Source: Eustoma russellianum (Eukaryota; Streptophyta; Magnoliopsida; Gentianales; Gentianaceae). Taken from it: DNA of 64,000 bases. The stretch spans positions 36,906,312-36,970,311 of the forward strand of contig AP025041.1 in NCBI GenBank assembly GCA_036186865.1. The letters are read 5' to 3'. The notes beneath the pieces are model-generated. The model saw only the letters and a program-made list of their open reading frames with translations. It was not told the DNA's origin and did not search any database. This document shows positions 50,698 to 63,060 of this stretch, piece after piece (position 1 is the stretch's first letter; the number at the start of each line of letters is the position of its first letter). Made by a program: the position numbers and the translations under genes.

Positions 50698-53600
50698 TGT
50701 AGAAATATGAGGGTTTGAGTGATTTCAAAATAAAGAAATTTGAATATATATATATATATTAACGTGGATATATATATATACACAAGTGTACATGTATGCA
50801 TGATAACTTGCCTTATTTAGCTCATATATTATGTTGCCGTACTAACGAGCCATGAAGCTTTAAAGCTTACATCATATGGCGAATATTTGTTGAGTCTATA
50901 CTATTCTCAGGTGCCACAATTAATGAACTAAAGTAGTTCATTAAGTGAAGTACTTAGTTTAATAAACTAAGTAGTTCATTAAAGGAAGATGCATTTGGAA
51001 AAGACATGAAGGCAACATGGCTATGAAAGGAAAGTTCCCTCCTCCTCCCCACATCATTTTACATGCCATATATACATAGTATATATATATATTTTCAGAT
51101 TTTTATAAAAGGCACATACACATTTATTCCAACGTACTATCGACACGTTATATATCTTACGAACGTACGTTTACGTCACACCATTATACTTAACTCATAT
51201 TTATGAGTATATTCAGATCTTATATCATATGATATAAGATATGGTGATGACAAATTAAATACGACACGATAAAAGGTTCTAAACCGAAATTTGTCGTATA
51301 GGGCGATACCGAAACTTCGCCAACGTGTCACGTACTTGCCATAAATAAATGGCCAGCCCATATACATCAAAATTCATTAAAAATTTCGTGCCATACACTG
51401 TATATTGAGACAAAAATACTTTCCATGTTGGCACACACAAATCACCCCACATTTAGGCCAAAATGTGAAGATTCCAATTTTATTTTTGTCACATGTTTAT
51501 GGTACCACTTTAAATCAGCCAAGTGCTGAAAATTAAAGTATATATTATATATATTATGTATAACATAATATATATAGCATGTGCAAAAGTTGGAATTTAA
51601 ATTAGAGAAAAATCGGGTAATCGATAAATATCGAAAATTCGGTTTTCTACGCACTTGACATGGAACGTTTTTCTTGAACATGATGTGACACGTATCTAGA
51701 CACTTTTTACATATAATATACATCTTAAAGTGTTCTAGAAAATTAAATTAAGGGCTGATTGGAATATTACATGTGTGTAATATTAAATGTGCACTATTTT
51801 TCAAAGTTAGCAAAAATAAATTTCAGCACATGCACAAACATATTCAAACGTCACTACAGCTGATGTGGAGCACATGTGGAGCCTTGTTGGCATGTTGATT
51901 GATCAAGAATCAATCATACAATGTTGATTAATCAAAGAGAGAAGCTACAAAAGGTAAGTTTTCAACATACACCTCTCTTATGTCACATGCTGAAAATTTC
52001 AGCATGTCACACTAGCTATGGCCGTTTTCTTCATCATGAAGGAAGATAAAATGTCAATCTTTTATTAAGGAATAAATTAAATGAGATATGGAAATGTTTT
52101 GAATAGTTTATAGAATAAAGGAAGTGATATTTTTGAATATCACACATGCTGAAAAATTCAGCATGTGTGTAGTGGTTATGGCCGAAATATAGGCCTCATG
52201 GTTGTCAAGTTTTATTCTATACATGGTGAGAATATTGTATACTTAATGTTGATTGAATTCTTAAATTAAAACAATGCAAAATAGGCAACATTTTGAAGAA
52301 AGAGTGGATGTTACACATGCTGAAATTTCAGCATGTGCAAGACATGTTGTGGCCGAATGGTATCTTTTTTTGGTGTCCAAATTCATTCTCAAACTTGTAG
52401 CAAGACTTGCCTTAAATATTGGTTGTATTTTTATGGAAGAAATTCAAAGAAAAATGGAAGAAATATTGATTTAATCTCACATGGTAAATGCTGAAAATTT
52501 CAGCATTTACAAGTTGATATGGCCGAATTTTGGAGATGGAAAGAGAGAGATTTTTGTGTCTCAAACTTTATGACATATTGTGACTATTTTGGCATGATTT
52601 GATAATTAACTATTTGGCATATATTTAGTGTTTTTTTCAGAATATCCATGTCATCAAATGATGACAACAATGAGCCAATCAAAAGGTGCCAAGTAAGCAA
52701 TGACTAAATGATGGTCCAATGAAGTGATGCCAAGTAAGCAAAGTGTTGTCACTATGATGTCTCACACTCTCCAAGCAATTAAAAGGAAATTTTCAAGAGG
52801 GAGAAGAGACACAAGGGGGACGGCTGGACCTTCTATAAGGGGAAGAGAAGAACAAACAAAAACAAGACCAAGAATCATATTCAAAAGTGATCAAAGTGCA
52901 AAAGCCTTTTTCTCCTACACTTTCTTTCTTTCTTCTCTTGTAATAAGCCTATTGTATTTGATTTCTTTCATCCTTGAATAGGCTTCATAGAAACCACCAT
53001 TCATATATCTTTGTACAAGATTGATCAAGGTGTGATCAATCTTCATTCTAGCGAGGTGGTGGTGTTCGTGCAAATTGTATTCACGTACAAGGTTTGTAAA
53101 GGGTTGGAGTTGGTGTGTAACTCCATCAACCCTGTGGTAAGGTGTTTTTGAGTTGTGTGATTAGTGTGAACCAAGGAAGGTGTTCCTTGAAGACTGGAGT
53201 AGGTTGTTGATAACCGAACCAGTATAAAATTCTTGGTGTCATTTACTTTCAGCACTGATTTTCAGTTTCTGCACTGTTTACTCATATTGTTCACGTTTGT
53301 AAAAATAGTAAACGTTTTCCAAAAATTATAAAAATTTCCAGAAACATACATAAACGTTCTAGGGTTAATTTGGCACAAGTTTCAACCCTTTTGGACAAGT
53401 ATAAGTCATTCAAACATCAAAAGTTCTGAGACTAGTGCAGTCTGATTTTTAGACTTGCAAAGGTTGAGACTTTGGGTGTATTTGACCTACTTCCCAAAAG
53501 AATTTTCAAAACCTGTTTCAACCCATTTAAATATAGTGTGTGAAGAGTTATTGGTCAAATTTTCAGATCATTTGGACATCCACACAAATAGGAATTAATT

Positions 53601-53910
53601 TTTCAAAACCATCTACCGGTTCTGGCAGATTTGCACAATCTGAGTGCCAACGGTTTTTGAAGGGGTTAAAGGTTGAATTTTGATTTGAAATTTTTAGGGG
53701 ACCCTCACAACATCTGAGGCTAAGTTCTCTCAAAATTTCATAATTTTTGGAGCCTCTAACCTGATTTTAAAAACGTGTTAAAACAGGTCCTGAAAACAGA
53801 ATCTGTTTTCAGAACTTGAATTGATCAAGTTTAAAGAAATTTTAAAAAGCACACTTTCTGCACCATCTATTCAACCCCCCCCCTTCTAGTGGTGCCTTGC
53901 AGATCCTACA
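50698..53910 (+). repeat. Copy C 3' LTR
   Basis: This 3,213-bp LTR is nearly identical to 42088-45299. It has a 2-bp longer TA run near 50772 and single-base changes, most of them in the last 450 bp. Palindromes are at 51985-52007, 52141-52169, 52314-52337 and 52484-52510; leader hairpins are at 53017-53132. It ends CAGATCCTACA and is followed by the TSD CATAT. Confidence 0.95.
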
Positions 53911-53915
53911 CATAT

Positions 53916-54315
53916 CTGATATGGATTCTGATTAGCCTAAACCAATCCGATTTGGAATCGGATTTTAAGGTTTATATATATAGAGAGCTATATCTCGTAT
54001 GACACAAGAGAGAGACAGAAAACAGAACCGTTTTTGGAGAGAAACGAATTTCTCAGCTCTCGTTTTAAGAGCTAGCACTCCTGACGGAAGCATTCGTATA
54101 GATACCGACAGAGGGTGTTGGTGTTTTTGTGCCTCGTTCTTCTGTAGATTTTGAGTTCACAAATCTACGAAAGGTTAGATTTCCTTTACTCTCTTTTATC
54201 AATTTAAACGAACGTCATAGATCTTTGATAGAAAATCTAAGATCAAGTTTTTCTTTTCTGCTGCGCGTCTTTGGCAGTGATCTCGTTGATTTCCTAACAC
54301 TGATATTCATTGTAA
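53916..54315 (+). mobile_element. Unidentified insertion in Tat-2, right part
   Basis: It continues the sequence left of 42082 across the copia TSD. It holds a TATATATATA run (53973-53982) followed by a leader-like AGAGAGAGACAGAAAACAG and a T-rich tract, a layout like the promoter and R region of an LTR. It ends near TTTCCTAACACTGATATTCA before Tat-2 integrase coding resumes. The frame at 54129-54320 has no recognisable domain. Confidence 0.45.
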
Positions 54316-55124
54316 GTTAGCTAGAGTGGAGAATTATGTTGATCAGAATAATGACCAGAGTTTTCTCCTCAATCTCGACGGTTTGGTAGAAAAGAATTAA
54401 CAAGCTCACGTTCGAATGGCGTAGTACAAGAAATTGACCTCTCAATATTAAAATGTGAGATTGTGACATGAATCTTTCAAGGTTAGAGACCTTGCCCTTT
54501 GAAAGAACATAGTAAGTCAGGTTGGCCCTTTAGCTAGTCTTGACCTAAAGGTGGAAGGACCATACCGCATCATTAACGCTCCTCCCTGTGCAGCTTACAA
54601 GTTAGAGACTCTAGCTGGTAGAACTTTGCCACGAATCGGGCATGTATTAAATTCGAAACCATTTCATGTATAGTATTTGAAAATTTTCCTTCAAGAAAAT
54701 CACGTAGACATTTTCCATTCATTGATGTGCATGATATTTTCAAAGAAGAAATATCTTAGGCACAACGTAATGTACTCGAGCCAGGCTTTAACTATGTGGC
54801 CTCAGTAGGTCCGAGCACCACAATATATAAAAACTGTGTGCAGGACAGGTTATCTAATTGGCCTCAGCAAGTCTAAGAAGCAAACCCACCAATGGGACTA
54901 AGTAGCAACAGGTTTTACTATGCCTCAACAGTGGTTATAGGGATCAAGAAACAATAGGTTTTGTGTACCCCGGCACTCAGAAGGTCTAGTTGACCCCAGC
55001 AAGAGGATTAAGCCAGCATAGGTTTGCTGCATTTGACCTTGAAAAGGCCGAGCAGTAGTTATATCCTATCAATGGAGACTAACAGAATAAGTCTTCACAA
55101 CTCAGACATGAGTTACCAGCAAAA
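54316..55124 (+). pseudogene. Tat-2 integrase C-terminus and 3' repeats
   Basis: The plus strand reads ARVENYVDQNNDQSFLLNLDGL near 54325-54390, then KVEGPYRIINAPPCAAYKLE near 54550-54610 and RTLPRIGHVLN, the linker and GPY/F module of Tat integrases. From about 54780 a set of diverged units follows (GGCCTCAGTAGGTC, GGCCTCAGCAAGTC, TGCCTCAACAGTGG, CCCCAGCAAGAGG), like the repeats downstream of integrase in Tat-1. The last five bases, CAAAA, are the TSD of copy D. Confidence 0.83.
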
Positions 55125-57744
55125 TGTTGAGAAAAAAGAGTTTGAATAATTTGAAAATGCATGATTTAGATGTTACGTATTTACGAAATGCATGAAATAA
55201 GTGTTACTTGATATATTCACGTAATAAAAATGCTTTATATATTTATATATAATGTTGTCGTACTAACGTGCCATGAAGAGCTAAATCTTTACATCATATG
55301 GCAAACATTTGTTGTCTTTATACTATTTTCAGGTGCCATGAGTAATGAACTAAACTAGTTTATTAAGTGAAGTGCTTAAGTTAATGAACTAACAAGTTCA
55401 TTAAATGAAGACATATTTGGAGAGAACTATATGGCAACAAACTTGAAATGGAAAGTCTCCTCATCTCATTCATTTCACACGCCATTCACATATATTATAT
55501 ATATCCATATTTTTTGAAAAGGCACTATATACTTATATTCCGACGTACCATCGACAAATCACATATATTATAAACGTACGTCGACATCACATCACTATAT
55601 ATACCTCATACTTATGAATATATATAGGTCTTATAACATATGTTACAAGTCATGGTGACGCCAAAATTATAACGACATGTTACAAGGTCATAAACCGAAA
55701 ATTGTCGTATCGGTTGACTACTGAAACTTTACCGACATGTCATGTACTTTCCATATAAAGATGGTCAACCTATATACATCAAAAATATTCAAAAATTTTG
55801 TGATCCACATGTTACATTCAGCCACAAGGCCATACCATGTTTGCACACACAAAACATCCATAATTTAGCCTAGAGTTGTGGAGAATTCAAACTCAAGCCA
55901 ATTTTGACACATGGGACGTTTTATACTCAGCCATAGGAGCTGAATATACACCTCATTTTATGTATATTATGTGTGACATAATATATATTACATGTGTAAG
56001 AAGTTTGAAATTAATTAGAGAAAAATCGTGTAATCGACGAAAGTCGAAAACTCGGTTTTCTACAAGACATGTTAGAGTCTTCTAGAAAATTCAAATTAGG
56101 GATGATTGCAATTTACCATATATGTGTGAATATTATGCATTATTTGACATAGCTTACCAAAAGAAAATTTCAGCACATGCAGCCGAACCTTCACACGCCT
56201 TATGACATCTTTTTGGAGCCTAGGTGGAGCTTATTTGGCACTTTTAATTGGTGGAGAATAAGTCACACATGATTGGTGACATTGAAGAGGGCAACACACA
56301 AGAAAACAATTCAAAATACAACACATGCTGAAATTTCAGCACATGTTGTTTGTTATGGCTGAATTTTTACTCCATATTGTCTTCAATTGTCTTCCAAAAT
56401 TTAAAGGGATTGAATTATGATTATGTGGAAGATATCCCTTGATTTTGAGCACATGTTTCAGATTTTTTAAAGAAATTCCAGCTCATTTAAGGAGTGCCAA
56501 GGTGGATTAAATATGGCCTATCAAGAAGTGACAACAGACAAAGACAAGTCATCCTTCCAATCATATTGCACCAAGTAAGCAAGGTGTGTCATCATCTATA
56601 CAAAGCAATCTTCTAAGGACATTCAAGAAAATTCTCAATGAAGAAAATAACCCTAGGGGGCGGCCAAGACATGATAAAAAGGGCAAGATGGTGCAAGACA
56701 AGGCTAAGCGAAAATTGATATTCTTACAAGTTCAAAAAGCAAGACTACTCTCTTCTTCTTCCTTTCTTTCTCTTGCTCTGAGCCTCAAGCCTATCATTCT
56801 TATATTTCATATATTATATAGTCTTTTATTATACCACCTACACTCGTCCATTTCTTGTAAAAGGTTAATCAAGGTGTGATCAAGCCTTCATTCGATTGGT
56901 GGTAGTGTTCGTAATTGGTTTGTTTGTTTGTTTGATTATAAAAGGGTGGAGTTGGTGTTTAACTCCAGCCACCCTTGTGCTAAGGTGTTTTTGTGTTTAG
57001 TGAAAACTGAGGAAAGTGTCCTCAGAGACTATAGTAGGTTGTTTTAACCAAACCAGTATAAAAATCTCGGTATTCTTACTTTCCAGCACTTTTATTTTCA
57101 GTTCCTGTTTTCTGCATTGTTTTCATTGCAACGGTAAAAATATCAAGCGATTTTCAAAAATCACAAAAGTTTTTAGAAACATAGCCACACGTCCTAAGTT
57201 TCATTTGGCACAAGTTTCACCTCATTTGATAAGTAAAAGTCAATAAATCGTTAATATTTCTGAGACTAGTGCAATATGATTCTCAGATTTGCAAAGGTTG
57301 AGAACATTTACGCAGTTGATATACTCACCAAAGGAATTTTGAAAAACTATTTTAACCCATTAAAGTAAATCTCTTAAAGGGCTTACTATAAAAGTGTCAG
57401 GCCATTTAGAGTTCTCAATTAATAGAAATAAATTTTTCATTTCGGAGTACAGTTTTTGGCAGATTTATGCAATCTGTACAAAAACGTGTTTTCAAGGGGT
57501 TAGGCTTGGAGTTTTAATTTGAAATTTTCGTGAGTCACTCATAACATCTAAGAGCATATATTCACCAAATTTTATAATTTTTGGAGGTCTACAACTAGGT
57601 CATATAGCTTGATCAAATCAGGATCTGAAAACAGAAACTGTTTTCAGAAGTGAGTAATTTGGTTCAAAAAGTTTTAAAAACTGAATTTTCCGCACTCACT
57701 ATTCAACCCCCTTCCCCTTCTAGTTGTGCTATACGGGTCCTACA
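55125..57744 (+). repeat. Copy D 5' LTR
   Basis: This 2,620-bp LTR starts TGTTGAGAAAAAAGAG and ends GGGTCCTACA. It carries only one recognisable palindrome (TGCTGAAATTTCAGCA, 56326-56341) followed by TATGGCTGA, a decayed version of the TGGCCG module. A 66-bp deletion relative to its partner lies after 56065. Leader hairpin 2 is at 56944-56974. The primer site at 57747-57758 reads TGGTATTAGAGC, one mismatch to tRNA-Met. Confidence 0.92.
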
Positions 57745-57789
57745 AGTGGTATTAGAGCGTCGGCACACTCACGACAACAAGATATAACA

Positions 57790-58760
57790 ATCTTTGTGAG
57801 ATAGCATCCACTAGCCACAAAACCAAACAAGAAGGTATGTCAAGCCAAAAGTCTCCACTTTTGATAGTGAGGTAAATTCCTATACAGATTCCGATTCTGA
57901 AGCATCGTATCATGATTTGTATGTTCAATATCTTTAATTACATAAGTTTGTTAAGACTCGTACAAAAAAAAGAAATGCTTAATTGAAGTGTTAGAATCCT
58001 CTAACACAAATCTGTATCTCAATTAAACGATTCAAAAGAGGAGTCGTCTAATTTGATTGTTTCATTGAGATCTGAAATTCAATTGTCGACATCTGAAAAT
58101 GTGGTAATGAAAGCCGAGATCTCAGATTTGATATCAAGAAACGAAGATCTAGAAAAGACGGTAAAACAATTCGATAGAGGAACTTGCATGTTAGATCGTC
58201 TCATTTCTTCGCAACAACATGAAACTGACAAAACCGGATTAGGGTATATTGAAGATAATCAGGTACAAAATAAATCTACAAATTTTTTTTATCTTCATAT
58301 AAACAACAACATGTATTTAAAACGATCGTAAAGCCTAAGAATGTGATAATACAATCTATCGAGCCCCACGTTGTATCTCATCGCACTCCTTCTTTTTCGT
58401 CACATGCAAAGTATAATCATGCCCTATATCGACATGAAAGAAAGCCATTGATGCATATGCGACACTCATATCACACTATGCATCTACTAAACAAACTATT
58501 CATACAAACAGAAATGCATATCAAAATCAAAAATTACATTATGCTTTCGAAGATTTCGGCTATAGGCCAAATAGAAATGCTCATAAAATATATTATATTT
58601 CATCTTATTCTTTCTTATCATTTTTTGCAAGACAAAGAAAGGTCGCCCAAGTTTGGATACCAAAAGGTACTCTTACGAAGGGTTGAATCACTAAACCTTA
58701 AGGATCCTAAAATAAAGGGTACCTATATGATTGTTCACTTTGCAGGGATGATATAAAACA
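57790..58760 (+). pseudogene. Gag remnants of copy D
   Basis: The start (ATAGCATCCACTAGCCACAA..GAAGGTATGTCAAGCC) matches the gag start of copy C. It then jumps to the Ser/acidic region (SDSEASYHDLYVQYL-like, near 57885) and the coiled coil (58053-58250: SEIQLSTSENVVMKAEIS, then NEDLEKTVKQFDRG). The C-terminal His/Tyr region and a stop at the position equivalent to the gag stop of copy C follow (TGA near 58683). The gag core and zinc knuckle are deleted. Confidence 0.85.
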
Positions 58761-59308
58761 AGAGATTCAGCAAACAAGTGGTATCACACTATAATTTTGT
58801 AAAAATAATATTTCGATAGAAAAAAACAAACAAGTGGTATCATGACGGGAGATCCAAGCCTGTTTTGAAAAAGGTTACAAAAGGAGGATCTGTAACTCTT
58901 GGAGATGACAAACGAAGGTATACACTTCAGATTTCCAATATGTTCTTGGTAAAGCAACATGTTCTATAACTTGGTTGGCATATTACAATTTTTTTGATGG
59001 TTTTCATGTGAATCTTTGACATAGAACAAAATAGCATACACGATGAATATGACACAAAAAATGCATGATTTCTGTTGATATGCTATAAAATGCTACTTCT
59101 TTCCATTCTTACTTATACTTTTGATGAGATTTACAAAATAAAGGGCAGGGAAAAAGCATGATTTAAGGGGGAGAGAAGCATGATTTAAAGGGGAGGAGAG
59201 AATGATATTATGAAATTCAAATTTCAAATATATACATAATTGTAGAGGGAGCGATCACATTTAAATCATGGACCAATGTTATTTTGTAAATCATCCAAAG
59301 GGGGAGAT
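58761..59308 (+). other. Residual protease-region sequence and purine tracts of copy D
   Basis: Short matches to the pol start of copy C (GTGGTATCATGACGGGAGATCC near 58835; GGTTACAAAAGGAGGATCTG near 58873) are followed by unrelated AT-rich sequence. Purine tracts near 59160, 59188 and 59300 then lead to the 3' LTR. Almost all of pol was lost. Confidence 0.75.
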
Positions 59309-62001
59309 TGTTGAGAAATAGGAGTTTGAGTGATTTGAAAATACAAGATTTATATTTAACGTGTTTACAAAATGCATGAAATAAGTGTTACTTGATATAT
59401 GTACGTAACAAAAATGCTTTATATATTTATATATAATGTTGTCATACTAACGTACCATGAAGAGTTAAATCTTATATAATATGGCAAACATTTGTTGTCT
59501 TTATACTATTTTTAGGTGCCATGATTAATGAACTAAACTAGTTCATTAAGTGAAGTGCTTAAGTTAATGAACTAACTAGTTTATTAAAATGAAGACATAA
59601 GAGAGCTATATGGAAAAAAACTTGAAATGGAAAGTCTCCTCATCTCATTCATTTCGCACGCCATTCACATATATTATTATATATATCCATATTTTTTTAA
59701 AACGACACTGTATACTTATATTCTGACGTACTACTGACACGTCACATATATTATAAACGTGCGTCGATGTCACATCACTATATACACCTCATACGTATGC
59801 ATATATACAGGTCTTATAACATGCATTACAAGTCATGGTGACGCAAAAATTATAACAACATGTCACAAGGTCATAAACCGAAAATCGTCGTATCGGGTGA
59901 CTACCGAAACTTCACCGACATGTCACGTACTTGCCATATAAATATGACCAGGCTATATACATCAAAAATATTCAAAAATTTTCTGATCTACATGTTACAT
60001 TCAGCCACAAGGTCATACCATGTTTGCACACACACAAATCACCCACAATTTAGCCTAGATTTGTGGAGAATTCAAACTCAAACCTATTTTGGCACATGGG
60101 ACGTTTTATATTCAGCCATTAGATCTGAATATACACCTCATTTTATGTATATTATGTGTGACATAATATATATTACATATGTAAGAAGTTTGAAATTAAT
60201 CGAACAAAAATCACGTAATCGGCGAAAGTCGAAAACTCGGTTTTCTACAAACCTACACACATGGAACATTTGTGACATTGATATAAAATGTATCTAGACA
60301 CATTTTATACATTCAAGACATGTTAGAATGTTCTAGAAAATTCAAATTAGGGATGATTGCAATTTACCATATATGTGTGAATATTATGCATTATTTGACA
60401 AAGTTTACCAAAAGAAAATTTTAGCACATGCAGCTGAACCTTCACACGCCTATGACATCTTTTTGGATCCTAGGTAGAGCTTATTTGGTGCTTTAATTGA
60501 TGGAGAATAAGCCACACATAATTGGTGACATTGAAGAGGGCAACACACAAGGAAACAATTCAAAATACAACACATACTAAAATTTCAGCACATGTTGTTT
60601 GTTATGGCCGAGATTTTACTCCATTTTGTCTTCAATTGTCTTCTAAAATTTAAGGGGATTGAATTATGATTATATGGAAGATATTCACTTTGATTTTGAG
60701 CACATGTTTTACATTTTTTGAAGAAATTCCAGCTCATTGAAGGAGTGCCAAGGTGGATTAAAGATGGTCTATCAAGAAGTGAAAAATAGGCAAAGACAAG
60801 TAATCCTTCCAGTCATATTGCACTATGTAAGCAAGGTTGTGTCATCATCTATACAAAGCAGCCTTCCAAGGGAATTCAAGACCATTCTCAAGGAAGAAAA
60901 TAACCCTAGAAGGGCAGCCAAGACAAGATAAAAAAGGCAAGATGGTGCAAGACAAGGCTAAGCAAAAATTGATATTCTTACAAGTTCAAAAAGCAAGACT
61001 ACTATCTTCTTCTCCCTTTCTTTCTTTTGCTCTTAGTCTCAAGCCTATCATTCTTATATTTCATATATTATATAGGCTTTGATGTTACCACCTACACTCG
61101 TCCATTTCTTGTAAAAGATTGATCAAGGTGTGATCAAGCATTCATTCGATCGGTGGTGGTGTTCGTGATTGGTTTGTTTATTTATTTGATTGTGAAAAGG
61201 TGGAGTTGGTGTTTAACTCCAGTCACCCTTGTGTTAAAGTGTTTTTGTGTTTTGTGAAAACCAAGGAAGGTGTCCTCAAAGACTGCAGTAGGTTGTTTTA
61301 ACCAAACCAGTATAAAATATCAGTGTTCTTACTTTCCAGCACTTTTATTTTCAGTTCCTGTTTTCTGCATCGTTTTCATTGCAACGGTAAAAATAGCAAA
61401 CGATTTTTAAAAATCACAAAGTTTTGCAAAAACATAGCCACACGTCCTAGATTTTATTTGGCCCAAATTTCACCTTATTTGAATAAGTATAAGCCAATAA
61501 AACGTCAATAGTTCTGAGACTAGTGCAATGTGATTCTCATATTTGCAAAGGTTGAGAACATCAACATAGTAGATATACTTACCAAGTGAATTTTTTAAAA
61601 ACGGTTTTAATGCATTAAAGTAAATATCTTGAGGGGCTTACCATAAACTTTTCACGCCATTTAGAGTTCTCAATTAATAGGAATAAATTTTGCATTTCGG
61701 AGTACCGTTTGTGGCAGATTTACGCAATCTGTACAAAAACGTGTTTTTAAGGGGTTAGGTTTGGAGTTTTAATTTGAAATTTTTGTGAGTCACTCATAAA
61801 ATTTGAGAGCAGACCTTCACCAAATTTCATAATTTTTAGAGGTCTACAACTAGGTCATTTAGCTTAATCAAATCAGATTCTGAAAATAGAAACTTTTTTC
61901 AGAAATGAGTAATTTGGTTCAAAAAGTTTTAAAAACCGAATTTTCCACACTCACTACTAAACACACACACCCCCTTCTACTGGTGCTAGATATGTCCTAC
62001 A
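59309..62001 (+). repeat. Copy D 3' LTR
   Basis: This 2,693-bp LTR starts TGTTGAGAAATAGGAG and ends TATGTCCTACA. It retains the 66 bp deleted from its partner (60251-60316). Its palindrome has decayed to ACATACTAAAATTTCAGCAC near 60570, but TATGGCCGA follows. Many substitutions against the 5' LTR indicate an older insertion than copy C. Confidence 0.92.
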
Positions 62002-62634
62002 CAAAACACCTCTGATGTTAGAGACCAGGAGAGGAAAATTTCTGGTGTCGGTATAAAACATTTTTTTAGGCTTGAAACCTACTTTAGTTAAATCATTAGA
62101 CTATGTTTCAGGGGGTTTAGGATTATCGCACAGCCTTTGAGGCCCCAAAGTGAACACATGCAAAAAGTAGGAGATTTTTGGGTCTTTTTTGCTCAGTCTA
62201 GCCTTGGAGGTCTGAAGTGATTACACTTGGCATTTCAAGCCGAGTTTGGGTTCAAGCCGACATGGCTTTTTTATTTTGTTTTATTCCTATTCTAAGTGTC
62301 TCGTGGTGGTTACACTTATGAAAGTCAAACGGTATTGTCACAGGCAGCTACCATTGACACTCAACTCAGCTTAGACTTTAGAAAGTTGAGTTCAATAAAC
62401 TTGCAAAGATTTACGAACGGTTTTCGCATTATATTATTATGGTTATCTTGGTTCGGCTCAGCTTAGGCTGTCCAACATGATTACACCTGTGAAATTCAAA
62501 AAGTCTTTTTAGGACTGTGGTCATAAGTTCCAGATTCGGAAGACAACAAAGTAAAAGAAAGCTAAACTCGATGACTCTCAAAAAACTTTCGTTCCACTGA
62601 AAATTGATCATTACAAAGCAGTGGAAGTAAAGAG
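62002..62634 (+). other. Tat-2 3' untranslated region
   Basis: It starts with the second TSD copy of element D. Diverged repeats around TCAGTCTAGCCTTGGAGGTC, then GTGATTACACTTG, and CTCAGCTTAGGCTGTCC, then GATTACACCTGTG (near 62197-62245 and 62457-62495) resemble the untranslated repeats of Tat elements. No coding frame is supported. Confidence 0.55.
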
Positions 62635-63060
62635 TTACAAAAGGAGGTCCAAGAAGCTACAGGCTAAATCTACTCTTCCACCTCCCCTGAGATCAACTCC
62701 ATCACTGAACAGTTGAAGTTGCTGATTGTATTCTGCCTGTGAAGCTGAGTTGCATAAGTCAACGATCTGTGAATCCTCTTTATTTAGAAGTGGGTCCACC
62801 TCAGCGATGATCTCGACGGCATTAGTTTGTCCAATCTCTAGCATTGGGCTCTATAAGATAGTCAAATTGTCGAGAAAAAAGTCTGACTTGTTGAACTCGG
62901 CCACGGCTTCTACCTTCGCTTCAACCAGCTATCCCTCCGTATAGTTGGTCAGTTACTAATTATAATGCTACAGCTACACCAGCTGTTGTTCAAGGCCGAA
63001 CTTACTTTTCACAACATCATGCAGATCCTTCTACAAAGACTCCACCTGAGACAGTGCTTT
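62635..63060 (-). pseudogene. Antisense gene remnant of Tat-2
   Basis: On the minus strand the frame reads coiled-coil-like ALSQVESL near 63050, then VEAVAEFNKSDFFLDNL near 62930-62880 and MLEIGQTNAVEIIAEVDPLL from 62844. This parallels the C-terminal part of the antisense gene of Tat-1 (VAEFRRSEYFSKNLFKMQSS, then MLMLGQTYA). Orientation is opposite to Tat-2 integrase, as in Tat-1. It is cut on the right by a gypsy LTR at 63061. Confidence 0.65.

Larger units (their letters stand above)
42088..53910 (+). mobile_element. Intact Sirevirus-like Ty1/copia element (copy C)
   Basis: This 11,823-bp element has LTRs of 3,212 and 3,213 bp, a perfect 5-bp TSD CATAT (42083-42087 and 53911-53915), a tRNA-Met primer site, gag, pol and a polypurine tract. 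By eye the LTRs differ by about ten substitutions and two small indels. Pol is continuous, with all catalytic residues. The gag coiled-coil C-terminus, the repeated polypurine tracts and the palindrome-rich LTRs fit the Sirevirus (SIRE/Maximus) lineage. No env-like ORF is present. It is the best candidate for a functional element in the window. Confidence 0.96.
55125..62001 (+). mobile_element. Sirevirus-like deletion derivative (copy D)
   Basis: Bordered by LTRs 55125-57744 and 59309-62001 and the TSD CAAAA (55120-55124, 62002-62006). The internal region is only about 1.56 kb: primer site, pieces of gag, a scrap of the protease region and the repeated purine tracts. It lost nearly all of pol. 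It is inserted in the 3' region of Tat-2. Confidence 0.94.
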
